Shown here: positions 31,435 to 44,100 of the stretch, in pieces
How the letters are laid out: each line of letters begins with the position of its first letter
Numbering within the stretch: position 1 is the first letter of the stretch
The notes under the pieces: generated by a model
Seen by the model: the letters and a program-made list of their open reading frames with translations, nothing else
The model's database searches: none
Told to the model about the DNA's origin: nothing
Translations under genes and position numbers: made by a program
DNA from: Macrostomum hystrix
Lineage: Eukaryota > Platyhelminthes > Macrostomidae
Assembly: GCA_950097015.1 (NCBI GenBank)
Contig: CATNEN010000038.1
Span: forward strand, 32,202,501-32,266,500
Length of the DNA stretch: 64,000 nucleotides
Reading direction: 5' to 3'

Positions 31435-32128
31435 TGTTGCGCTTGGCCTCACAAATTGCTGCTGTCTCACAGGTCAGGCTTTTAATGATTTGACATGAAT
31501 TATATGCCAATTTAGACACTATCTGAATGTTTGTTATCTGCAAATGGCTAAGATAGATGCTTTCCACTCTAATGCAGCTGATAGTTGTAATACGAGATTG
31601 AAGTGCTTTGAAATGTTCACTTGTCACTTGATCGCACTATTCTCTCATCTTGTGTGACTGTCAGGTCAGGGATCTCAAACCAGTCTGTGATTACTAAATG
31701 CATTAGCTGAATCATTTTAACCTGTCAATCATTTCAAGCTATCAAACCATTTAGCTCTCCATTGGAGATGCAATTTAGGCATTTTAAACTGCTTTCAAGT
31801 AAAAAAGTTACATTTGTTTTTAAGTTAGTATGGCAACTCTTGTCATGCTTTTAAAAGTTAAGTTATTATGTGTATTTACATGCCATGACCTGACATTGTC
31901 TGCTCGAAATGGGTGTCTCAAAATGTGCAAATAACATTTGGTCTCTTTATGGGGTACCTTAGTTTCTATGAGGTCTTTTACTACGGTAGTAACAATTGTG
32001 TTAAAAATGAATATTTTCTGTGCACCTGTATGTAGACAAGAGCAATTTGCACTACTATCTATCTGTAGATTGAGTAGTATGCTATGGATTTAGAGTAGGA
32101 AAAACGTTTTTTAAGGATATCTGGAGAA
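31435..32128. other. Spacer between lectin 2 and Hv1 3' end
   Basis: AT-rich; should hold the lectin 2 promoter and the Hv1 3' UTR. No clear motif recognised. Confidence 0.4.
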
Positions 32129-35100
32129 TCAAGCGGCAGCGAGGTACTCAGTCACGATGCAGACTTCATCCTCCGCGGCAGCCAATGTACGATCGATAAG
32201 AGCAGTGCCTAGCTCATTGTGAGGAGGTGAATCGGTCTGAAATTATTGAACAGGATACAGGTTAAGGCACTGTCGAGCACGTCAGGGCACATTCTAACAG
32301 GTTATGACACTGTATAAGAGGTTGGGTCACTGTCTAACAGGTTGGGTCACTGTCTATCAAGTCGGGCTACTGTCTAACTTTTTGGGGCCCTATCTAACAG
32401 GTTGGAGCAGTGTCTAACAGCTTGGGCTACTGTTTAACAGGTTGGAGCAGTGTCTAACAGCTTGGGCTACTGTTTAACAGGTTGGAGCAGTGTCTAACAG
32501 GTTGGAGCAGTGTCTAACAGGTTGGAGCAGTGTCTAACAGGTTGGAGCAGTGTCTAACAGGTTGGAGCAGTGTCTAACAGGTTGGAGCAGTGTCTAACAG
32601 GTTGGAGCAGTGTCTAACAGGTTGGAGCAGTGTCTAACAGGTTGGAGCAGTGTCTAACATGCAAGGAAGCCTACCTGAAGCTCCCACGGATCTTCCAGCT
32701 CGTCGCCGTGCTGTCGAGTCAGTCTAGGAAGAAATTTTCTGTCATGACCGTCAGCCGCGTCAGCGTCGGCGCCAGTACCTCCGTTGTTTATCATAGCAAC
32801 AGCCTGACCGTTGTCAAGGAAAACAATGGCAGCGTCCTCCGCAATGGGATCTAGCCTGGATGAGGACCCGGATGTTGAGCCGGCGGCGGCGGCGGCGACT
32901 GAGCCGCCGGAGCCGAAGGCGGCGTTCAACGAGCGCCTGTGATGCGACGCCGCGATGCCGCCGAAGATTCCAGCAGACATGGCAGCCATAGACTTCAGGG
33001 CGTTGCTGGACTGCTGCTTGCTGATGCACACGACTGCGGGCGGGAATTCAGATGGCGTCGACTTCTGATTGAACAGACGTGGCCGGTCGTGCAATTTTTC
33101 GACCATGAGGGCCAAAGACACGATGACAGTGCTTAACAGTAGACTAGGGGATGTATTTCAAATACCACATTTTTCCTATTTTCTTAATATCCTTAGAGTA
33201 GTAGACAGTAGAGTAGACAGTAGAGTAGACAGTAGAATAGTAGAGTAGAGTAAGTAGACACTACCTCCCGATTTGGGATCTGGGCTGGACCTGATGGAAG
33301 GAATTGAAAATAAAACGGGAACTGGCCACACACATTTTGGCTTGCAGTTGGATATCTGCTCCTCGCTGGCCCCCAGCTCTCGGCAGAGGTCCTCCAGCAG
33401 GATGGCGTGCTTCTGCGAAAGTGAATTTTTTTTACTTTAGGTCTGATGTGCTTTGCATAATCGAATTTCCTGTTTTCTGTCAAGGTAGTTTTGGGTGGTC
33501 TTCTTGGTGTGTAAGCTCTTGTGTTTATACTGGCCTTTTGACTGCAACTCCTGACGTGATTCTTGGTTAGAATTGTTCGATGATTCTAGCGAAGAATCCT
33601 GCAACGATTCCTGCTACGATTCCTGCTTCGATTCCTGATACGATTGCTGCTAAGATTCCTGATACGATTGCTGCTAAGATTCCTGATACGATTCCTGCTA
33701 CAGTTACTGCTATGATTCCTGATACGATTACTGCCAAGTTTCCTGCTACGATTCCTGCCAAGATTCCTGCCAAGATTCCTGCAACGACTCCTGCTACGAT
33801 TCCAGATACGATAGCTGCTACGATTCCTGCTACGATTCCTGCTATGATTCCTGCTACGATTCCTGCTACGATTATGCCAAGATTCCTGTCACGAATTTAG
33901 CTGTAGTTTTAGCTATGGTTGCTCCCTCGATTTCAGATACGATTTCTGCTTTGATTGCAGTAGTAGCAGTGAGGCTAATATTCCTTCGATACTATTCTAC
34001 TGAAGTAGCTACGGTTACGTGAACGATTCTAGCTGACCGTCTTGCTGCGATTCCTACGACGATTTAGATTTTATTCTAGCTACGATTCTAGCTACGATTC
34101 CAGATACGATTCTAGCTACGATTCCAGATACGATTCTAGCTACGATTCCAGATACGGTTCTAGATATGATTTCAGCTAGAATTCTAGCTACGATTCCAGA
34201 TACGATTCTAGCTTCGATTCCAGATACGGTTCTAGCTACGATTCCAGATACGATTCTAGCTACGATTCCAGATACGATTCTAGCTACGATTTCAGATACG
34301 ATTCTAGCTACGATTCCAGATACGATTCTAGCTACGATTCCAGACACGATTCTAGATACGATTTCAGCTAGAATTCTAGCTACGGTTCCTTGTACGATTC
34401 TAGCTGCGATTCCTGCTGCGATTCCCGTTTTGGGCTCACCTCCTGCAAGTCCCTATCATTCTCCAGCGATTCGCACTTCATCTCGGAGATTCTTCGCGCC
34501 CGCTTCTGCAGTTGAATGCGAAACTCGTCACGCTGTTTCTCGTGCATCATCAGGCCTGTCAAAAGTTATGTTCGGTAAACTATAATTTGTGACGTGTTTC
34601 ATTACAGTGTCGTACCGAGTTGGCGTAGCACATGTTGGCCAGGCATTCTCAGTTTTTGTTAGTTTTAACTTTTTGAGTTTACGTTAGAAATGGTTTTATT
34701 TTGTTTCAAATGCAGCCTGCAGCCAGCGACGAGTCAATTCCAACCATTTGGCTGACTCCTGAGCACACACGCACACGGATACCGTACTCAGGCATACACT
34801 AACACAGTTGTGTACATCTGACCTAACTTTCTATCTCGTGTACACTTACAATGTACCTTTGGAGGTGAAATAATTTCAAGTCCTATACACACTGGCTGAA
34901 TCTGTTTACATTTTCAAATCCAGTTTTTTGTTTAAATGATATCGATCGAGTGATTCTGCTAGAATCTCGTTAATGTTTCTTTTGGTAAATGCATCGGGGA
35001 TGCGTTGAGAAAAGGGGGAGGGAATGTTTCTTGTTTGCCTCTCAGCGTCCTCTGCATCGCGTCTCGCATGATAAACAGCCAATCTAGCAGTGTTAGCTAA

Positions 35101-38100
35101 GGCATGCAGGCCTGCACTGGTGAAAGTGTGCCTCTGATCTAGAGTATTTTACGAACTCACGACAAGCCCGCATAATGCTCTGGAAAGAATTTCACCTTTG
35201 CTTTGTCTTTCGACTCGTGTCGGCTACTCTTCTTACTCAGTTGACACGCCTAGCAACAACACGCATCAACTCAGACAAGCTCACGAAGTCGCAGCACTGA
35301 GTAATCGGACCCAGTCTTTCCATGCTCATAGAGGCAGCTTAGGCAGGTTAGCCTACATCTCTCATACTCTCATAGACTCAGTCCCCATTATTATCAGGAA
35401 AAAACTGACTATAGACCATGGGCAAGTTAGGTCTGTGCTGTGTGATTTTGAAATTCAGTTTTTTTGTTCGAGCGTCTATCTGAACTCTAACAAAACGCTG
35501 TTATTATCTTCTGTTTAAAGGAGTAGATTGTGTATTGAGTCACTAGGGAGTGGGTAGTGAGTAGTACTATACCTGTGTATAATACCTGCGTTGCCATGAA
35601 TAACTCTATGGCCCAAAATCTAAGTATCCTCCTGATAAGTATCCTCCTACGATTCCTGATACGATTACTGCTATGATTCCTGATACGATTGCTGCCAAGA
35701 TTCCTGCTACGATTCCTGATACGGTTCTAGCTACGATTCCAGATACTATTCTAGCTTCGATTCCAGATACGGTTCTAGCTTCGATTCCAGATACGGTTCT
35801 AGCTACGATTCCAGATACGATTCTAGCTACGATTCCAGATATGGTTCTAGCTACGATTCCAGATACGGTTCTAGCTACGATTCCAGATACGGTTCTAGCT
35901 ACGATTCCAGATACGGTTCTAGCTACGATTCCAGATACGGTTCTAGCTACGATTCCAGATACGGTTCTAGCTACGATTCCAGATACGGTTCTAGCTACGA
36001 TTCCAGATACGGTTCTAGCTACGATTCCAGATACGGTTCTAACTACGATTCCAAATATGGTTCTAGCTACGATTCCAGATACGATTCTAGCTACGATTCC
36101 AGATACGGTTCTGGCTACGATTCCAGATACGGTTCTAGCTACGATTCCAGATACGGTTCTAGCTACGATTCCGGATACGGTTCTAACTACGATTCCAGAT
36201 ATGGTTCTAGCTACGATTCCAGATACGATTCTAGCTACGATTCCAGATACGGTTCTAGCTACGATTCCAGATACGGTTCTAGCTACGATTCCAGATACGA
36301 TTCTAGCTTCGATTCCAGATACGGTTCTAGCTACGATTCCAGATATGGTTCTAGCTTCGATTCCAGATACGATTCTAGCTACGATTCCAGATACGATTCT
36401 AGCTACGATTCCAGATACGGTTCTAGCTACGATTCCAGATACGGTTCTATCTACGATTCCAGAACGGTTCTAGCTACGATTCCAGATACGGTTCTAGCTA
36501 CGATTCCAGATACGGTTCTAGCTACGACTCCAGATACGGTTCTATCTACGATTCCAGATACGATTCTAGCTACGATTCCAGATACGGTTCTATCTACGAT
36601 TCCCGATACGGTTCTAGCTACGATTCCAGATACGGTTCTAGCTACGATTCCAGATACGATTCTAGCTACGATTCCAGATACGGTTCTAGCTACGATTCCA
36701 GATACGGTTCTATCTACGATTCCAGATACGGTTCTATCTACGATTCCAGATACGGTTCTAGCTACGATTCCAGATACGGTTCTAGCTACGATTCCAGATA
36801 CGATTCTAGCTACGATTCCAGATACGGTTCTAGCTACGATTCCAGATACGGTACTAGCTACAATTCCAGATACGGTTCTAGCTACGATTCCAGATACGAT
36901 TCTAGCTACGATTCCAGATACGGTTCTAGCTACGATTCCAGATACGGTTCTAGCTACGATTCCAGATACGATTCTAGCTACGATTCCAGATACGGTTCTA
37001 GCTACGATTCCAGATACGGTACTAGCTACAATTCCAGATACGGTTCTAGCTACGATTCCAGATACGGTTCTAGCTACGATTCCAGATACGATTCTAGCTT
37101 CGATTCCAGATACGGTTCTAGCTACGATTCCAGATATGGTTCTAGCTACGATTCCAGATACGGTTCTAGCTACGATTCCAGATACGATTCTAGCTACGAT
37201 TCCAGATACGGTTCTAGCTACGATTCCAGATACGGTTCTATCTACGATTCCAGAACGGTTCTAGCTACGATTCCAGATACGGTTCTAGCTACGATTCCAG
37301 ATACGGTTCTAGCTACGACTCCAGATACGGTTCTATCTACGATTCCAGATACGATTCTAGCTACGATTCCAGATACGGTTCTATCTACGATTCCCGATAC
37401 GGTTCTAGCTACGATTCCAGATACGGTTCTAGCTACGATTCCAGATACGATTCTAGCTACGATTCCAGATACGGTTCTAGCTACGATTCCAGATACGGTT
37501 CTATCTACGATTCCAGATACGGTTCTATCTACGATTCCAGATACGGTTCTAGCTACGATTCCAGATACGGTTCTAGCTACGATTCCAGATACGATTCTAG
37601 CTACGATTCCAGATACGGTTCTAGCTACGATTCCAGATACGGTACTAGCTACAATTCCAGATACGGTTCTAGCTACGATTCCAGATACGATTCTAGCTAC
37701 GATTCCAGATACGGTTCTAGCTACGATTCCAGATACGGTTCTAGCTACGATTCCAGATACGATTCTAGCTACGATTCCAGATACGGTTCTAGCTACGATT
37801 CCAGATACGGTACTAGCTACAATTCCAGATACGGTTCTAGCTACGATTCCAGATACGGTTCTAGCTACGATTCCAGATACGGTACTAGCTACAATTCCAG
37901 ATACGGTTCTAGCTACGATTCCAGATACCATTCTAGAGGATAAGTACCCTCGCTAAGTGCTCACCCAGACTTAGGCTCAAATAAAGTTATTCATGTTATT
38001 CATTGAAAACCTTTCCACCGCTTACCATTAATCACTCGAACAATGCGCCACAATAGAAACAGCACAATCACCGATACCTCGGACGATTCCAGCTTAACGA

Positions 38101-41100
38101 AGACAATGTCGGCTACGAATGAGACGGCGATCACTACGGCGTCGACAACCTGGGCGAGGAAAAAACAAATTGTTTTGTTATAATAACTTCCAGTTTTTAT
38201 AATCGTAGGTTTTTAAGCAAGCAAATTTTCAGTTCAGGTTTTTACTGATTTGTACTTTAATGATTCTGTACTTTATAAGTCCCGCTGTTGAGCCTACAGC
38301 CTGTCTTCCCTATGCTTAAATTCCCATCTCTAGTATTGAATTTCTAGCATTGTCAATTTTCAACATTGTCATGGTAAAAGAAATCGATTCTCACCTCGAA
38401 TTTGTCGCGCAGGAAGCCCCGACCCAGGCAGACAATTTTGAGTGCCACCTCGGTGACGAACAGAGCGAGTATGGCTATGCTAACGCAGTGCAGAACACCC
38501 GAGACTGCGTGCAGCACCCTGGCGTGGCTGTAGTCATGGTGGAAGCTGCTGAACAGCGACCTGGCCCCGTTGCCGGCAGCAGGCAATGCCGCGCGCCTAT
38601 TGGCCGGCCTGTCAACCGACAATTGATTGACAGGTTCTGGACAGCCGGCGCTGATGTTGCCAGCCGAAGCCAGGGCTGTCACCACCGCGTTCATACCGGA
38701 GGCCAGCTTCTCGGCGAATTGCGGCGCCGCCAGAAGCTGCGGCGAGAAGTCCGGCAGGAGTAGGCCGCGCCTGGCCAGCTCGGCGGCGAAGCTGGCGTTG
38801 ACGAAGGTGGCCGTGCGGACAAACGCTGACTCCAGCTCTTGCTTCTCGCCTGGATGTTCGCGGGGTTCGAGAATGTGTGAGGGGATAAGTAATAAAAATA
38901 ATTGCAGGAGGGCTGCGGGCAATGGCGCATCGTTTGGTGACACTAGACCCGCAGCCATCGAGGAGGCAATTCTGCCCTTTCCGCTGACTCCTGAGCACAC
39001 GTTCACACAGGTGTGTGAATCTCAGCCCGTTCGGATATAAATATACATCCGAACATCTGGCCCAATTGGTGTTGGTGTCATCATTTCTAAATCTAAAGCT
39101 TAATTCTTTGCTGTTTTTTTTCGCTAAAAAAAGTTGTGAGAAATTTTCGTCACTCTTACTGTTCAGTGCCTTGATCTCCAGTATGATCTCGGCGATGACA
39201 AGGACTGCGTCGATAAGCACCAGTGCACATAAGACTATTTGCGCCGCATTGGACCTGATGCACTGCAGCAGCCTCTGCTTCCAACTGCGAGGGCGATAGT
39301 GATTGGTTGCATTTTTTCTGAGTAACCCCCTCACTCCAAAACAATTCGCTTACACCCACCTCACTCCTAGATAGCCTAGAATTCACAACCACCTCATTCC
39401 CAGCTGGCCTAGAATTCACACCCACCTCACTCCCAGCTGGCCTAGAATTCACACCCACCCCACTCCCAGCCAGCCTAGAATTCACACCCATCTCACACTC
39501 CCAGCTAGCCTAGAATTCACACCCACCTCATTCCCAGCTAGCCCAGAATTCACAACCACCCCACTCACAGCTGGCCTAGAAGTCTCACCCATCCCACTCC
39601 CAGCCAGCCTAGAATTCACACCCACCTCACTCCCAGCTGGCCTAGAATTCAGCGACCATTTAGCCTCACCTCGGCCGCTTGGCCCGATTGTCGGCCGAGC
39701 CTAGCTCCGACTGCAGCAGACTCAAATCGATGTTATCCTTCTGCAGTTGCTTGATGAAGTTCTTGTTGTGCAACCAGCCGTACTGATAACTGCAACTATG
39801 TGGAAGCTTGTCTATTAGTATGGAAGTAAAAAGTTAAATCAATTTATATCTATAAAGTTATACTTACCGTCTGCGACTTAAGCAAATGTCACCTTTGACT
39901 TGAGAGTAGATTAACATTTCTTAATCTTTTTTCTAAGAAAGCGGGGTCCTAGCTTGGCTTTTTTAGGACATTCAATTATGAAGTCTGAAACCACAGTCTC
40001 ATTAACTTTCCTTTCTATGCTAGGCCTGTACTCTGCGTCCCCATGGGTTGTAGTTCAGTTCTATTTGAATTCGGATGGGGGATGGGCAGGGGCAAAGGCT
40101 TGGCTCTGGTTGGTTGGTTCAGGAATAGACGAAAAAAATTCATCATTGCTAACCAGGCAGAGACCCCACAATCATTTCAGGTTCTTCTTCCTGTCTTTAT
40201 ATTATTAACCACCTGCTGCAAGCCCCGAGTCTACCTAGCTTTGACTCTAATATTTTTTTATCCTATTCCTTTATAAAGAGGAAGCAACAATTGCAGCAGC
40301 AGCAGCAGCAGCAGCAGCCACCCGATGGATGCTGAGGATAGCTCGATAGAGGAGAGAGGATGTAATAGAAAAAAATTGGGGCATGAGAGCTAGCTATCAG
40401 GGGGGAATGAAAGACGGACAGACAAGCTGAATGACAATTGACGCCTCATCAATGCCTATTGCTAAGTTTGGTCGCACTCGAAAAACTACTCACGGTGAGT
40501 TAGGAAAGAATGGATGAAACTGGTAGAAGCATTGTTTTCCATTCTGGCGACGTTTCTGCCAGCTCTTCATAATTCAGAATTTTGCACATCTCAGGCTTCT
40601 CAACATTCTGTACAACTTAGAAAATAGCGACCTTGTTGTTAGACAAGAGCTAAGGGTTGTACTTTACTCGCAGCTACTTGTACACTGAAATATCATAACA
40701 GCTTTGTATTCCGATGCTGTGCAAATGTATGAAGTGCAAGGCAAATCTACTGTTCACACCAATAATCATACTAGATCCGTTCACACCTAGGTCTATTCAC
40801 ACCCAGATCCGTCCACACCCAGATCCGTTCACACACAGATCTGTTGACACTTAGATCCATTCACATCCAGATCCATTCACACCCAGATCTATTCACACCC
40901 AGATCCATTCACACCCAGATCCATTCACACCCAGATCCATTCACATCCAGATCCATTCACACCCAGATCTATTCACACCCAGATCCATTCACACCCAGAT
41001 CCATTCACACCCAGATCTGTTGACACTTAGATCCATTCACATCCAGATCCATTCACACCCAGATCCATTCACACCCAGATCCATTCACACCCAGATCCAT

Positions 41101-44100
41101 TCACACCCAGATCCATTCACACCCAGACCCATTCACGCTTATACTCACAAGTCCAAATCAGTTTATTTTTACCCTATTTAACAACTATATGAGTGCTATC
41201 AAACAAATATAATTAGGCTTTCTAACAATGCTTTAATATTAGGCCTTTGCTCACTACTTGCACACCAACAGGTAAGTAGCACGATACAAACTTTAAGATG
41301 TAAAATTTGAGAAGGTAAATATTGGGAAAGACATAAGTAATCGATTCCTGTTCTAGCAAAAAAACAAAATAAAAAGTACATTTTTAATATTCTTACCCCA
41401 ATAAGAGTGCAAACTGATACACTTTTATCAAAACCACCTCAAAAACTGCGACCCATCAAGTTGCAATAGTTGAGTGCACTTTCAACTCAGGCAAAGCAAC
41501 AGGTTAAACAATAACTTTTATCAACCTCACCTCGTCAGATTGAGAACTGTTTTCCCACGCAAAAAATGAAGCAGCTGTTTTTTTCTCTTCTCAGAAGATG
41601 CGCGTAAGGATTGACAGGTTGAATTTCGGAATTACTGAAGACAATTTTTTGGACAGAATTTGAAAAATTTAAGCCCATCTCGACTCAAATAAGCAAAAAT
41701 TCTTGAGTTGCGTATAGAAAATTATGTGCTTTGAGATATACGTGGATCATACGGAGTTTTGTGAATATACGAAGTAGGTACTGTTAATTTTAATGGGCTA
41801 ACATTCACAAATGACAGCCAGCGGGTGTGAAAAATTTCCTAATCGATAATAACAGGAAGATGGCCGAGAACGAATGTGGGGATTCTTGTGGGAGAAAGTG
41901 TCAAAATGAGCGAGATTTGAGATCGCAATTTTCACGAACTGTTCACGCAAGATCTGTTCACACAAGATCTGTTCACACAAGATCTGTTCACACAAGATCT
42001 GTTCACACAAGATCTGTTCACACAAGATCTGTTCACACAAGATCTGTTCACACAAGATCTGTTCACGCAAGATCTGTTCACACAAGATCTGTTCACACAA
42101 GATCTGTTCACACAAGATCTGCTCACACAAGATCTGTTCACACAAGATCTGTTCACATAAGATCTGCTCACACAAGATCTGTTCACACAAGATCTGTTCA
42201 CACAAGATCTGTTCACACAAGATCTGCTCACACAAGATCTGTTCACACAAGATCTGTTAACGCAAGATCTGTTCACGCAAGATCTGTTAACGCAAGATCT
42301 GTTCACGCAAGATCTGTTCACACAAGATCTGTTCACACAAGATCTGTTCACACAAGATCTGTTCACACAAGATCTGTTCACACAAGATCTGCTCACACAA
42401 GATCTGTTCACACAAGATCTGCTCACACAAGATCTGTTCACACAAGATCTGTTAACGCAAGATCTGTTCACGCAAGATCTGTTAACGCAAGATCTGTTCA
42501 CGCAAGATCTGTTCACACAAGATCTGTTCACACAAGATCTGTTCACACAAGATCTGTTCACACAAGATCTGTTCACACAAGATCTGCTCACACAAGATCT
42601 GTTCACACAAGATCTGTTCACACAAGATCTGTTCACACAAGATCTGCTCACACAAGATCTGTTCACACAAGATCTGTTCATACAAGATCTGTTCACACAA
42701 GATCTGTTCACGCAAGATCTTTTCACACAAGATCTGTTCACACAAGATCTGCTCACACAAGATCTGTTCACACAAGATCTGTTCATACAAGATCTGTTCA
42801 CACAAGATCTGTTCACGCAAGATCTGTTCACACAAGATCTGTTCACGCAAGATCTGTTCACACAAGATCTGTTCACACAAGATCTGCTCACACAAGATCT
42901 GTTCACACAAGATCTGTTCACACAAGATCTGTTCACACAAGATCTGTTCACGCAAGATCTGTTCACACAAGATCTGTTCACACCCAGATCCATTAACACC
43001 CAGATCCATTCACACCCAGATCCATTCACACCCAGATCCATTCACACCCAGATCCATTCACACCTAGATCCGTTCACACCCAGATCCATTAACACCCAGA
43101 TCCATTCACACCCAGATCCATTAACACCCAGATCTGTTCACACAAGATCCATTCACACCCAGATCCATTCACACCCAGATCCATTCACACCCAGATCCAT
43201 TCACACCCAGATCCATTCACACCCAGATCCATTAACACCCAGATCCATTCACACCCAGATCCATTCACACCCAGATCTGCTCACAACCAGATCCATTCAA
43301 ACCCAGATCCATTCACACCCAGATCCATTCACACCCAGATCCATTCACACCCAGATCCATTCACACCCAGATCCATTCACACCCAGATCCATTCACACCC
43401 AGATCCATTCACACCCAGATCCATTCACACCCAGATCCATTCACACCCAGATCCATTCACACCCAGATCCATTCACACCCAGATCTATTCACACCCAGAT
43501 CCATTCACACCCAGATCCATTCACACCCAGATCTGTTGACACTTAGATCCGTTCACACCCAGATCCATTCACACCCAGATCCATTCACACCCAGATCCAT
43601 TCACACCCAGATCCATTCACACCCAGATCCATTCACACCCAGATCCATTCACACCCAGATCCATTCACACCCAGATCCATTCACACCCAGATCCATTCAC
43701 ACCCAGATCCATTCACACCCAGATCCATTCACACCCAGATCCATTCACACCCAGATCCATTCACACCCAGATCCATTCACACCCAGATCCATTCACACCC
43801 AGATCCATTCACACCCAGATCCATTCACACCCAGATCCATTCACACCCAGATCCATTCACACCCAGATCCATTCACACCCAGATCCATTCACACCCAGAT
43901 CCATTCACACCCAGATCCATTCACACCCAGATCCATTCACACCCAGATCCATTCACACCCAGATCCATTCACACCCAGATCCATTCACACCCAGATCCAT
44001 TCACACCCAGATCCATTCACACCCAGATCCATTCACACCCAGATCCATTCGCACCCAGATCCATTCACACCCAGATCCATTCACACCCAGATCCATTCAC

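Noticed and set aside
35198..35518. 106-residue plus-strand frame
   Set aside because: It lies inside an Hv1 intron with no recognisable motif and ordinary length for chance.
35673..37931. ATIPDTVL-repeat protein frames (both strands)
   Set aside because: The 24-bp period is divisible by three and the array lies inside an Hv1 intron.
38353..39006. Possible voltage-gated calcium or potassium channel
   Set aside because: Only four transmembrane segments followed by a coiled coil are found, and S1 Asp, S4 WRxxRxxNG and no pore loop identify Hv1 instead.
38350..39040. Plus-strand open frames opposite the Hv1 exons
   Set aside because: Antisense shadows of the S1-S2 loop and S2 exon; the minus strand has splice sites and channel motifs.
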